Source: Cristatella mucedo (Eukaryota; Bryozoa; Phylactolaemata; Cristatellidae). Taken from it: a stretch of 63,500 nt of DNA. A program made the position numbers and the translations under genes. The stretch is taken from contig WPIO01000031.1 of the NCBI GenBank assembly GCA_009760855.2, positions 4,079,001 to 4,142,500 on the forward strand, in the 5' to 3' direction. Shown one piece after another: positions 1-10,109 of the stretch (position 1 is its first letter; every line of letters begins with the position of its first letter). Below the pieces are notes generated by a model. The model did not search any database, was not told where the DNA came from, and saw only the letters and a list, made by a program, of their open reading frames with translations.

Positions 1-204
1 GGGGGGCTTGTGCGAGCTGCTGGGAGCCAGCGTCGTACTTGAATGGAGCCGGGCTGCTCACGACCCTGGCTGTATCGCCATGACACCGTGCTGCCGCTAG
101 CCGTCAGCAGAGTGGTATGAGCTTCTAAGCACGCCGTCTGCACCTCATTGTCAGCGGCGGTAGCTGCACTCGAGTATCGGCGTCGAGAGCCACTGCTTGC
201 TCAC

Positions 205-262
205 TGCAGGGCTTAAACCCACGACCAGGGTCGTGAAGAGCGAGCACCTTACCCCTGAGCTA
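205..262 (-). mobile_element. tRNA-derived SINE fragment
   Basis: On the minus strand this reads as a tRNA-like head: an A-box-like segment (TAGCTCAGGGGTAAGGTGCT) followed by a B-box-like segment around GGTCGTGGGTTTAAGCCC. It has the same head as the other SINEs in the window but no recognisable tail, so it is a truncated copy. Confidence 0.6.
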
Positions 263-1097
263 GGACCTGAGATCGAGTATCCTGAGTGAAGTGAGGATAC
301 AAGCTTCCCAATATCTGGTTAGCTTTACTTAAAAGCGTCTTAAATAGTTGCGCTCACTATTAGAGAGACAGTTTCCTTGCACCGAGATTAGCTGGATGAC
401 CTCACTTAAGCCGCGTCATCACGCTGATGGCTTGTGAAGTGGGAAAGCAGTGAATGTGAGGAGATCCTACGTCGCATAAAAATGGCTGGAAGAGCTCATA
501 GAGCAGTTGCATTCAAATCCAGCCTTCCCTCTTGCAACTGGGAGCGAAAATCCCGCGTAAAAATCCGACAGTTAATAGCCAGCCTAATCCGATAGCATAA
601 TCTCCTCTCGAACCTGACTCACTGCAGGTGGTGAACCGAGGTCTGATTATCGGAATAGCTACTGTCAACTCGGCGATCGAAATATTGAAGTGAAAACTTG
701 GCGAACCTGTGATCTTTGGATATTACACCCGATCCCTAATACTGTGCTGTGCCCACTGAAAGATAAGTCAGCGTCGACAAGACTCGTGCCTACTGTTTTT
801 TTGACAATCGGTTCAATATACAGAGTGCACCTCTCTCCATGAACGTCCTATGTAGTTTCGCTAGAAGCAGTTAACAGCAGTTGACAATTGTCAAAGCCAC
901 TAACTACGATTGTTGCAATATCAGAAGCAGTTGAAATACCCACCAACACGTCCGCATCTATCTGTCATAGCCCGAACGAAGCTGCAGCTTCAAAAGCTAC
1001 CAAAAGGCAGAAGCAGTTGAAAACTCACCCATTCACTCGCCTTAGAATAAGGATGTGAGCGGAGTAGTTGGAGCCAGTGAATAAATATAATTAAATA

Positions 1098-1226
1098 TAA
1101 TTAATTTGTATAACACCCTAAGAGAGCTTAATCTCTATTCAGGCGCTTCACATATGCCTCGGGGCTCGAGCCCACGACTTCAGACAGACCTTGGTCGGGG
1201 CGAGCACCTTAACCGCTGGACCAAAT
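1098..1226 (-). mobile_element. Family 1 tRNA-SINE, near full length
   Basis: Minus-strand copy. The tRNA-like head (TGGTCCAGCGGTTAAGGTGC, then a CGTGGGCTCGAGCCCC-type B box) is followed by the family 1 body and the tail AGAGATTAAG...CTTAGGGTG...ATACAAATTAATT. The order and spacing match the plus-strand copies at 17.95, 22.3 and 34.5 kb. Confidence 0.8.
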
Positions 1227-1889
1227 AAGCAATGAAGTTGCACAGAGCATTGTGAATAAAGAAACGGCCCGAGTTAAACGAGCAGAGAGTACATGGTGAC
1301 TAGAGCTCATTGAGCTTTTGATTCATAACTTATTTAGATCGTTCAGATCTAGCCCTTATGTCAGTCAATGCGTCATAGCGATGGGCTTCAGAGATCGGGA
1401 GTTTAACTGCGAGCTCCTCCTCCTTTCGTCCTTGACCTCGTGCTGCTGCTTCGTCATTTTAATCCTCCTTCGGCAGCCTAGCGCCGACCTGCCGCCCCTC
1501 CACCAGGGGGCTCCAGGGCCAAATTTAGGAGCTCTTGATGTAAAATCTTTTAGAGCCAATTAGCCTTGGTCTTTCTTGGCCTCTGCTAATCATTCGGTCG
1601 CACGCTTGCTAGGCATTCAGTTAGGACCGAGACGTTTCCTACGCCAGTGGCCGCTTGTTCTTGCCCTTTGTTTACCATCCAATGCACCGCGCGAATGACG
1701 TCGGCTCAGCCTAAAGAGATGGCTAAAAGCGGAGCGTTCGCTCAAATGGCACGTGGAAGAACCGACGGCGGACGCATGGCTCAGCCTGCTCTAGGGCACG
1801 GAGAGAAGCCTAGCAGCTATGGTTCGGACCGAGTTAGGCAAGTAAATGGGTCTTAAAAGGCTGAACTGTGAATTTGTTAAGTGCTACTG

Positions 1890-2050
1890 CACACAGAAAG
1901 AGATGAAACAAAAGAGAACGAGAGACGGATAGAGAGGGAAGATCGAGTGGAGAGGACGAGATACATATATAGAGAAAGGGAGCGGAAAAAAGAGGGAGGG
2001 GCCAAGCGAGAGAGTCGAGAACACAGAGAGGGAAAGAAATAGAGAGTCAG

Positions 2051-2095
<45 letters not shown>

Positions 2096-2230
2096 GGAAA
2101 TAGAGCAGAGGAGACAGGAGAAAGAAAGAGAGGGAGAAAGACAGGAGGAGAGAAGGAGAGAGAGGGAAATAGAGAGTGTGTGTGTGTGAGAGAGAAAGAA
2201 AGAGGGAAAGAGAGAAAAAGAGAAAAACGA
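1890..2230. repeat. GA-rich low-complexity tract with (GA)n core
   Basis: Almost pure purine on the plus strand (GAGA, GGGA, GAAA words), with a pure (GA)n run near 2057-2090 and a short GTGTGTGT run near 2177. The long Ser/Leu-rich open frames on the opposite strand are artefacts of this composition. Confidence 0.9.
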
Positions 2231-2325
2231 GAGATGCGAAAGAGCTGTAGTTTGGTTGCCGTCGCGCACAGGACAGAACACCTACCGACGACCAGCAGCA
2301 CCACCAGCTTATTTCACTAGGCACG

Positions 2326-2362
2326 GAGCAGGGGCGAAGAGAGACTCTCTTCGCCCCTGCTC
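2326..2362. repeat. Perfect 18-bp inverted repeat (hairpin)
   Basis: Two 18-bp arms (GAGCAGGGGCGAAGAGAG and its exact reverse complement) separated by a single A. It lies just past the end of the purine tract. Function unknown. Confidence 0.9.
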
Positions 2363-2989
2363 GTCCACTGGATTCCCACCTGCGACTGCCCCCCCACCCA
2401 CCAGTCAAACCAATCAATAACGGCACATCCCGCCCGCATACCGCATCGAGCGTCGAAGCTCACTCGCACGCCGATCAGGGGCACTACCATCATTTAAAAG
2501 AAATCGCACGCTCCTCTGATCTATACAGATCGGTCCTTGACGTAGTTGGAGGACCGGCGCAGGCTCTGCAGTTCCGACCGCTGGCGGCTGTCTATTTCCC
2601 CAGCCCAGTCGAGCCGACCGTCGTCGCCTCGTATCTGTGCGAGTATTATACGCCTGAGCAGGTGTTATTGCGCCCAGGCCGTACGCATAAAAAACCGACT
2701 TGGGGCTGCACCGGAGTGCCGCCAGCCTACAGCCAAAGTACATGCCCCCCATACATCGCCCATGAACCGGGGCGGCAGTAAAAATAGGATAGAGCTTGCG
2801 CAAGCAGAGCAAAATAGCAAAGCAATTGGTAGTTGCTCTTGCAGTAGCGAGAAAGCAAAACTACAAGCAACAAGACGGCAAACCGAGGCAACGGCTCAGC
2901 ACTGAGCCTTCCTCGACGCCGAAAACGGCTACCGGGCCTTCGCCCTGTCACCGACCGCGCTGTCTCATTGCCGGCCGCCGTTGCCGAAC

Positions 2990-3105
2990 CTGTTGTCTGT
3001 GCCGCAACGGCTATCGTCGCAGAGCTTACCTCTGCTGCTGCTGCTGCTGCTGCCGCAACGGCTATCGTCGCAGAGCTTACCTCTGCTGCTGCTGCTGCTG
3101 CTGCT

Positions 3106-3155
<50 letters not shown>
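2990..3155. repeat. Duplicated unit ending in (GCT)n and (GCG)n triplet repeats
   Basis: A unit starting GCCGCAACGGCTATCGTCGC and ending in a GCT run occurs twice in tandem. The second copy grades into about fifteen GCG/CGG triplets. All frames stay open through the triplets, so the poly-Ala, poly-Arg and poly-Pro frames here are not evidence of a gene. Confidence 0.9.
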
Positions 3156-3435
3156 CTCCCGACCCGTGCAATAGCAGTGCAAAGGACCAATGTCAACCTG
3201 CCGTCCGCATAGGCAGGCATGCTACCTCGCAGCCGCTCGGGTGAGGCAGGTGACAGCTCCGCCTTTAGCAACCAGCCGGCTGCGTGAAGCGCCGACCCTT
3301 TGGCACCGCTGTGGCATCGCTAGGTGCCTCTGCTCAGGCTCACACTGAGCCACTTCTGTCCACCGCTCGCGGCTACCGGGCTTTAGCCCTATCGCCGGCC
3401 GCCTCCGCTGCTGCTCTCTGCCGCACGCCTCCGTC

Positions 3436-3640
3436 TTGATGCTGCACACCTCAGCCCCGCCGCCGACCGTCGCCTCGAAGCACGCCGTCGCCTCGTGGCA
3501 CACCGTCGCCGCTCGGCAGACCGTCACCGCCTGGGTCGCCGTCGCCTCGTGCCGCACGGCGGCAGCCTGGCAAACCGTCGTCGCCTGGCACGCCGTCGGC
3601 GATTGTCGGCTTCCGCTTCTGGTCGCTCCATGTTGACCCA
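3436..3640. repeat. Degenerate ~21-bp GC-rich minisatellite
   Basis: Repeated words of the type CGCCGTCGCCTCGTGGCACA recur about every 21 bp. The plus strand therefore shows a 7-residue periodic peptide (A-V-A-S-W-H-T-like) and the minus strand a GDG-x-P-R-like peptide. No splice signals or start context make it a clear gene. Confidence 0.7.
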
Positions 3641-4590
3641 GTCCGACCAGTTTTTACCGCATCTCGGCGCAACAGCTGGGCTTTACCGGCCGGGCTGGTG
3701 AACGGCGGGCCTCACGCAGCTTTGCTTATTCGTCTTGCACGGCTTGCTGGAGACCCGTGGCAAAAGTTATGGCCCGCGCCTTGCATAGCAAGGAGGGACC
3801 GCTGGTGCCACTCGCCGCAAGGTTCGATACGTGGATCTCGTGGATCTTTCTGCCGAACCCCAGCAGCCGACGTAGACAGACAGAAGCCCAGACAGAAGTT
3901 GTGTGCTGTGGCACTCAAGCCATTAACGACAGACCAGACAAGGTGCTGAGCTTTGCTTTAGCTGCTGACGATAAAAGGGGGAGGCCGAGGGCGTGAATGA
4001 AGGGAATAGCAATAATCTAGACGCGATGTCACAATAACATATAATAGCTTGGCCGACACGCTCTAAGCAGGCTCCTTATTCGGGTGATATTCCTCTGCTT
4101 AAAGTAGGGCCGACTTAAAAGTGGAATAAATCTGCTCCCCTTAACTTATGACAAGTAGTTTTGGATTAGCGAATTACTGGATTACGGGCCAAGGTCATGG
4201 GAGTGAGCTAGCTGAACCAATCTTGAGGGTTAGGTCTCCCAACTTTAGGTTGGTGCTAGGTTTTCTCATAACTATTAGGTTAGTCTTATCGTCGTTAAGC
4301 TTCACTAACCTTAGCATCACTAACTTTGTTGCTATTCAAACGTGAATATCGTCGATTCGGCAGCATGTGAATCGAGTGAGTCGTATGATGAGCAAGGCTT
4401 CGAAGGGTTAAATGTTAGGTACAGCTGGGTATCATTGGCGTAAAAATGAAAGCCAAAGCAGTGTTTGGCAATGAAATCGGCGAGAGAGAGAGAGAGAGCA
4501 TAGATAGGGAAAAGTGAGGCCTTTTACCGAAATCCAAGGCTCTCCATACTTAAAGGGATCTATTAATTTATCACAGAATTTAGTGATCCC
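3641..4590. other. Non-coding stretch
   Basis: No supportable gene. Around 4225-4330 the sequence is rich in TTAGGTT-like words on both strands. A short (GA)n run lies near 4481-4498. Confidence 0.5.
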
Positions 4591-4594
4591 TGTG

Positions 4595-4815
4595 ATTCGT
4601 CTTTTATGTGCTTATGCGTGCTGACACTATGCATCCTGCCACTAACAAAAATTGCATGCGGACCCTGTGCATGTCACCCATAACCATGTTGTTCCTGTTG
4701 TTTATTGAGCATGCTACCACTAACCATTTGATCGTGCATCGTTTGAAGCAAATTTGAAGTGTCTAGAAAGAGATTAAGTTCTCTGAGGGCGCTATATCAA
4801 ATGCATTATTATCAT
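4595..4815 (+). mobile_element. CR1/L2-like LINE 3' UTR and tail
   Basis: Contains the recurring 3' UTR words GTGCTTATGCGTGCTGACAC and ACCCTGTGCATGTCACCC. It ends in AGAGATTAAGTTCTCT-GAGGGCGCTATATCAAATGCATTATTATCATT, the LINE tail of this genome. The same 3' UTR is at 56.56 kb and, reversed, at 9.2 and 55.7 kb. Confidence 0.8.
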
Positions 4816-5060
4816 TATTTTGACGGCGAGCCTTTTACATCTACACTCGAACATCTTTCATTGATGTAAGACCTAAGCCAATTTACCGCGGAGCAAGTGA
4901 TGTCTAGACGTTTGTAGAGGCTCCACCCCAGAAGGATCTGGCTTCCACTACTTTCATATGCTTCTGAAAGATCCAGGAGAGTCCCAACAGAGAGGCCTAT
5001 CCTGAGCTGCATTGTGTAACAAGGCATTCGAAATCCAAAGCACAACAGCTTCCGTGGAAT
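4816..5060 (-). pseudogene. LINE reverse transcriptase fragment
   Basis: The minus-strand frame encodes a peptide matching the middle of non-LTR reverse transcriptases: a 'LLDLSEAYESSGSQILL' stretch (cf. LLDLSAAFDTVDH.ILL), then 'SAVNWLRSYINERCSSVDV' (cf. L.W..SYL..R...V.V). The conserved F-D of the catalytic block is degraded, so this is an inactive relic. Confidence 0.75.
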
Positions 5061-5546
5061 GCTACTCTATGTATCTCGGCCATAAAGTGCTAGCAAGATC
5101 TGATGAATTAATGCCGTCGCTTATTTACTGGGCGACCAATCGCGAAAGTGTCTTCGATAAGATAGGCTGAAGCAAGAGTGAATGAAAGTTAGTAATAAGT
5201 GACCTACCAATTGCCGTTCTGAGAGGGGAAGGGATTTCGTTGAATACAAGGGACGTATTTATAATATTCGTCATGGGAGTCGCAGCAGGTAATACACCGT
5301 GTAAGGATAACTGCTGTGACACGATCTACAGGAATAGTGGTCTTTTTAGCCCGAGAGACAGGTGTTGCGACGAGTTCAGTACAGACATGCATCAAGGAGG
5401 CGGCGACAGAATAAAAGCGTGGCGACGACGCGTTGTAGCTCTGCAGGCACGGAAGTGAGGATACGGAGTCCCGCATACGTTCTGTCTTAACTGCGAAGCA
5501 TTTGGAGAAACACTCTGCTCAGTCACCATTAGGACCACTGCCGCCC

Positions 5547-5655
5547 TGGCTTGGCCCAAGGGTTAAGAGCGCTCGCCTTTATCAACTGTGTCGAGTTGCT
5601 CAACTTTACGACCACGGATGTAGGCTCTAGCACTGCGGCATACACTGCATGCGAA
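5547..5655 (+). mobile_element. Family 1 tRNA-SINE fragment
   Basis: The head TTGGCCCAAGGGTTAAGAGC and the ACGACCACGGATGTAGGCTC region resemble the family 1 A and B boxes, followed by GCGGCATACACTGCATGCGA. The tail is missing or diverged. Confidence 0.5.
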
Positions 5656-6948
5656 GGCACGTCGATAGAAATTCAGCTCTCTTTGGTTACGGAACAAATG
5701 AATTAAAAAAGAATTTCATTACTGAGCAGTGTGCTTGCTTAAAAGTGGCTAAGAAGATAATCGATATGGACATTTATATTTTTGGGACATTGACAGAAGG
5801 TTCCACTACTGCTTTATCTAATCTGGACTTGGCGTTGTTCCAACCTAACGGGTTGGTAAGCATTGGTAAAGCTTCGTCTAGGGACAAAATACGTAAATTT
5901 TCTTAAGACAGTACGAATATTATGCAATGCGTCTCAGTCTGTAGCTCCAAAAAGTCATAAGGACCAAGTGGATGTTAAGCTGGAGAGTTGTCTGTAGCGA
6001 GCTCAAAGCCTAAACGGCTTTCGGTGCACGTAAGGCGAAGCATGTTCGCATGGATCTGAAGAGAAACCAGTTTGTTTAAGCAGCACCTTGCCAAGTATTG
6101 ATACTGATACTGCTCTGACGACTCTAAAAATATTAGCCGATTATACTAGGAGCTTTTCTTGCGGGTGGATATTTCCCGCCCCGGTGGAGGGAGAGGAGAG
6201 GGGACGAAGAGACAAAACGGTAGGAGAAAGGAGTGAAGGAGAGACGGACAGGCATATAGATGCAGACATACAGTCCGACAGACTGATAGGCAGGCCAACA
6301 GACAATACAGACAGACTGCAGACTGTTTAGGCGAGTGCCTCCGAGCGCGTTCGCACCGCATGTTCGCGTGTCCGAGTTCGCGAGGGCGAATCGTATTCTC
6401 TAGAGGTCATGGGATTTAAATCGGGCGTCGCAGACGTCGCGGCCTGCAGCTTTAGCAGACCGTCGGCATCGACTGTCGCCCGCAATCGCACGTCCGATCG
6501 AGGGCCGCTCGGGAGCAGCTCGAGTCGCGATGCAGCCGCAGAGAGCCGAGCGGTGCCAAACCTCGGCCGCTGCCGCGTCTCGGCAGCGGCTACTGCTCTG
6601 GCCCGCCCGACGATGGCCCGAGACGCCTTGCCTGCCGACGCAGCGGGCGGGCCGGAGGCGGCAGCAGCCGCCGCCTCCGGCCGCCCGCAGCGTCGGTTGG
6701 TCGGTCGGTCGTCGGCGCATGCCCGTCTGCCGGCCGAGAGGATCTCTGCCGCGAGCTTGAGATGCCGCCAGACGACCAGCGACCCGCCGACGACTGGGCC
6801 GCCGCCGCCGTTTGAAGGAAGTCGTCAGGTGACTACCATGAGCAATAGGGGCGGATATTTATGCACCGCCGGCGGACGCTCGGCCAACTGCTGGTTCCGG
6901 TCGCGGCTCGCCAGGAGCCGCCGGCCAACGCGAGCGCCGGCTGCAGCG

Positions 6949-7054
6949 ATGGTCGCCGGGCGCATCTGGCTGCTGCCTCTTCTTCTACTGCGTCTTCACA
7001 TTCACCTCCTGCGTCCGCTCTGGTCGCATGCGGCTGGCGACGGCGACGGTGCAG
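6949..7054 (+). CDS. Exon 1: signal peptide of Ig/FN3 receptor
   Basis: ATG at 6949 in a good context (GCGATGG, purine at -3) opens a peptide starting MVAGRIWLLPLLLLRL and continuing with LHIHLL. It has a short basic N-region, a long Leu-rich hydrophobic core and a small-residue region (SHAAG) suited to signal-peptidase cleavage. The frame reaches donors at 7049 (GTGCAG) and 7055 (GTTAGA); both leave phase 1, which matches the phase 1 starts of the Ig exons downstream. Inference: this is the first coding exon of the large plus-strand receptor gene. The link is by phase, strand and function only, since the next secure Ig exon is 16 kb away. Confidence 0.55.
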
Positions 7055-7327
7055 GTTAGAGCGCTGCGCCGGCTGTAGCCTCACGACGGCAGCGGCGCCG
7101 GCATTCGGTTTCCTGCCGACCGAGGCGCCCGCCGCAGGAGTGGGCCGCAGCAGGTGGTAGCGATGTCTGGCGGCGGCTCGTCGCCCTACCGCCCACAGCC
7201 CGTTGAGCTTGAAACGCCCGAGCGATGCGGCCAGACTCGCGCGCGGCCGATTCTCCGACGGCTTCCGGCTGCTCCACAGCAGCGCTCGCGTGCTGCACTA
7301 CTTCCGGCCGCTCCGCCGAGCGTAAGC

Positions 7328-7364
7328 TCCGCGACTCGGGTGCTCGCGAGCACCGAGTCGCGGA
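7328..7364. repeat. Long CpG-rich palindrome
   Basis: The arm TCCGCGACTCGG-TGCTCG pairs with CGAGCACCGAGTCGCGGA with one bulged G. It could form an approximately 18-bp stem with almost no loop. It lies about 275 bp downstream of exon 1, inside the CpG island. Confidence 0.9.
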
Positions 7365-7723
7365 ATGCACTGGGAGCTCGCGGCTGGTACCAGTAGCCTA
7401 GCGTTCTCGCGGGCGCCGGCGGTGGCGGCGGTGGCGCGTAGTATCGGGGTGGGGAGAGGGCACGGCCGCAGAGCGAGGCGGTCGACTACGCTTCCGGTAT
7501 CGCACCGAGCCGGGCCAATGGGGGGAAGGGGCAGCTTTAATGAGATCCCCCGCATGCTCAGGGTACAGTGCTCGGGGTGCATGGGGGATGGCAGCGGCCA
7601 GCCGGTCGTAGGTTGCCGATGCGCCTGACCTGCGAGGTAACCGTGCCCTCGAGCAAGGACGAGAGGGCTCTTGAAGCGAGCGCGGGTCACGGCCTGGCCG
7701 CTTGCCGCGGGCGTCTCTCGGCG

Positions 7724-7756
<33 letters not shown>

Positions 7757-8434
7757 CGGGGACGACGAGTCGTTGACTCGCCAGCTGTATCCTCCTTAGC
7801 GATTGACCGCCTCGACGGAGACGAAGGGCGACGCGGCTGGAAAAGAGGCTAACAAGACGCACGCGGCCAGATTAAGCGAGCAGCAGGAGACCAGCGCCGG
7901 CCCGTAGCGGAGGCTCGCTCGCGCGACGCAGACCGGGTGTGAGAGGCTGGAGAGCGGCGCGCCTGCGCTCGCGCGCACCGTCTCGAGCGCGAGCCGTAGC
8001 TGCTGTGGCTGGCCGTAGCTGCTGCGGAGGCGCGAGCCAGGCCGTAGCTGCTGCGGAGGAGACGCGACCTTGTTCCGCCCTCCGGCTAAACGAGAGCCGA
8101 GCATTGCCCGTAAGAGGCCGCGTAGGCGCGAGAACCGGGCTTGCACGTGCGGCGGCGGAGGCGGCGGCCGCGGCGGCGGCGACGACGGAGGCTCTTCGTT
8201 CGGTCTGTTTCTGCTGAAGGCGGCGGCTCGCAGTCTTCGTAACGGCGTTCGAGCGAAACACTTCCCAGCAGTCCTTCGGCGGTCCTAGGTGCTGACCGAG
8301 TACCGCAGCGGCGTGGCGGCTGTTTTGTCGCGTGCGGAGTCGTTGCCCTCTCGTCCTCGCCCTTACCCGTTCCGTTCTGCAGTTCCGTCTGGGCGTGCGG
8401 CGCGGAGGACTGCCAGAAGGCGCCGTGGGAGGCA

Positions 8435-8452
8435 GCGGGGGGGGGGGGGTGG
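8435..8452. repeat. Poly-G tract
   Basis: A run of more than ten G residues followed by GTGGGTGAG. Similar poly-G/C runs occur at 15251, 16340, 29049, 45421, 50319, 59133 and 60617. Confidence 0.8.
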
Positions 8453-8623
8453 GTGAGCTGGGCGTACAGCGGAGGACGGGCGATGAAGCGGCGGCGTTTT
8501 ATTAGGCGGAGCCGCTCGCTCGAAGCTCGCACAATGAGCTTTCGGAATATTGAATGATTTGAACTGTATTTCAAGCGGTCAGCTGGATCTCTGTCCATCT
8601 CGAGCTATCAGTTGCTTTCGCAG

Positions 8624-8723
8624 ACAAACGCCAGGTCAGAACCCGAAAAGGCCTGCGATTAGTGCCAATCGCCCGGAACTTCAGCCAAAATCACAGTTGC
8701 GGAGAGAAAATCTGCTTACTCAG
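8624..8723 (+). CDS. Candidate exon between signal peptide and first Ig
   Basis: Bounded by a good acceptor (TTGCTTTCGCAG) and a strong donor (CAG|GTAAGG). Read in phase 1, as exon 1 would require, it is open and ends in phase 2: it begins DKRQVRTRKGLRLVPIA and ends near CGEKICLL. A second frame (phase 2 start, phase 0 end; PGQNPKRPAISANRPELQPK) is also open, so the frame is not settled. The borders are better than the coding evidence. Confidence 0.35.
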
Positions 8724-8917
8724 GTAAGGATGTCTTTCTAAAAGCATTTTCGAAAGTGCCGGATGACACAAGATACGTACTGAGGAGCGGCGTCTAGCGG
8801 TCTGACGAAATTGATTCCAGCCTAGGTGAAGTGCCTAAAAACAGATATAGGTCGTTTAGGGCGCGATCGAATGCTTTTTTCATCTTGTTATTGCGCATAA
8901 CAAATGCAACTTCAAAG

Positions 8918-9022
8918 ATTATAAATAGTAGTTTGGAAAATGGCGGAGATATTATCGTTCCTTGTCGCCGGGCCGATTGTCCATTGAGCGAATTGTCTGA
9001 ATTCCGAGTGCGGCCGCTTCCC
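8918..9022 (+). CDS. Candidate first half of an Ig domain
   Basis: The open frame contains LENGGDIIVPCRRADC, closely parallel to the Ig A'-B strand of the secure exon at 36594 (LEGDIVVVPC). This supports a genuine Ig B-strand cysteine. The acceptor is uncertain (CTTCAAAG at 8917 in phase 0, or TAGTAG in phase 2). Donor candidates are GTGCGG (after 9007) or GTTGGC (after 9022). A LINE starts about 45 bp later and may have disrupted the original intron. The second half with the F-strand cysteine was not found. Confidence 0.4.
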
Positions 9023-9065
9023 GTTGGCTGCTCGCTGTACTCTTTGCTGGCACGGACTGCCTTTG

Positions 9066-9111
9066 AATGCTGACCCTGCGCGTGTCACTTCCAACCAAGT
9101 TATCCTTGTTG
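9066..9111 (+). mobile_element. LINE 3' UTR scrap, plus orientation
   Basis: GAATGCTGACCCTGCGCGTG followed by TCACTTCCAACCAAGTTATC is the same 3' UTR segment seen at 56.6 kb. It abuts a minus-strand LINE tail. Confidence 0.5.
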
Positions 9112-9545
9112 ACATAATAATAATAATAATAATAATAATTCACTTGATAAAGCGCCCTCAGAGAACTCAATCTCTCTCTAGGCGCTTTACATTTGCAGTA
9201 AAGTGAAATGCAATTGAATGGTAAATAAAATCATGCTTGAAAAACAAACGAGATGAATAATATGGTTAGGGGTGACATGCACAGGGTCAGCATGCAAATG
9301 TGGTTAGTGGCAGCATGCACAGTGTCAGCACGCATAAGCACATCAAAGACGAATCACAGGGACCCACTAAATGCTGTCCTAAATAGGTGTGTTTTTAGGT
9401 TCCTTTTAAATGTGGTCAGGTCAGGGGATGTTTTGACGCAGGTCGGGAGGGAGTTCCAGGCTTTGGGAGCATATGAACTAAATGCACGGTCTCCAAAGGA
9501 TTTAAGGTTTGTATGAGGTATTTCTAGACTGTTGGATTCCGACAT
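9112..9545 (-). mobile_element. LINE 3' end, minus strand (ORF2 C-terminus, 3' UTR, tail)
   Basis: The minus-strand frame from 9545 down encodes NLKSFGDRAFSSYAPKAWNS then LPTCVKTSPDLTTFKRNLKT and HLFRTAF, a typical C-terminus of CR1/L2 ORF2 followed by a stop. Below it come the 3' UTR words and, at 9112-9190, the tail AGAGATTGAGTTCTCTGAGG plus GCGCTTTATCAAGTGAATTA and (TTA)n. Confidence 0.88.
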
Positions 9546-9680
9546 TGTGCATGCTATTGCTAACCATACAATCGTGGTTCCTTTACGGCACGTGTAAAGT
9601 GCATAGAACGAGAGCAGTACTCAGAGGACGCTCTACAAATGTATTATCATTTCTAGTATTATTATCGGTATTATTATTCT
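9546..9680 (+). mobile_element. LINE 3' UTR and tail, plus strand
   Basis: TGTGCATGCTATTGCTAACC, then a diverged AGTACTCAGAGGACGCTCTA and CAAATGTATTATCATT tail. Together with the preceding element this is a head-to-head pair of 3' ends. Confidence 0.55.
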
Positions 9681-9685
9681 TCCAT

Positions 9686-10105
9686 TCGCGGATTCGCAGA
9701 GGCGTCCGACGAAGCCTCTGCTGGCTCGCTGGCCGAAGTGCTTAGGTAAGGGAATGGACCGCCGCGCCTGCGAACTCACCTCGCCTCGAATACTCGAGCC
9801 GAGTTGCCTTGGTCGGTTGGTGGCGCCTCGAGCTCCAGTGGCGGGCTTCGGAGCCGGCGGGGGCTCTGCGTCCCCGCGCGTGCGAGCTGGCGGGCAAGCG
9901 GCTCGGGCTTCCGATGACGTCGTCGTTATGCGCGAGCGACTTGGGCGACTTCTTTTCGGTTTGGTGGCTACCCCGCTGGGCTACTTCGCTGCTGCTTTCG
10001 CCCAGCGAGCGTCGGCAAAGCGGCAAAGCGGAAGTGAAGGGGGCGAGAAGCGGCGGTGCGCTAGCTACTACCTCTACTCGTACCGAGCTCTGTCCGTCTG
10101 ACCGT
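9686..10105. other. GC-rich unassigned block with possible micro-exon
   Basis: GC-rich, with open frames on both strands that I cannot assign. At 9701-9746 a 46-bp segment sits between a plausible acceptor (GGATTCGCAG) and a strong donor (TTAG|GTAAGG); in phase 1 it reads EASDEASAGSLAEVL. No domain is recognisable, so it is noted only as a possible micro-exon. Confidence 0.3.
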
Positions 10106-10109
10106 CTCA

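Larger units (their letters stand above)
6200..8500 (+). promoter_or_regulatory. CpG-rich island around the receptor's first exon
   Basis: The stretch is very GC- and CpG-rich, with many GCC/GCG triplets, unlike its flanks. It contains the signal-peptide exon and so is the likely promoter/5' end. Long overlapping open frames on both strands are expected from the composition and are not taken as genes. No clear TATA box was recognised; the TATTTATG near 6857 is too weak to call. Confidence 0.5.

Noticed and set aside
1877-2426. Long Ser/Leu-rich minus-strand open frames (up to 180 codons)
   Set aside because: They translate a GA/CT simple repeat; composition alone keeps stops out.
2727-3182. 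Poly-Ala/Arg/Pro frames of up to 151 codons
   Set aside because: GCT/GCG triplet arrays are open in all frames.
7298-8598. Long overlapping Arg/Ala-rich frames on both strands in the CpG island
   Set aside because: Expected in CpG-rich DNA; no domain or splice pattern; only the signal-peptide exon has independent support.
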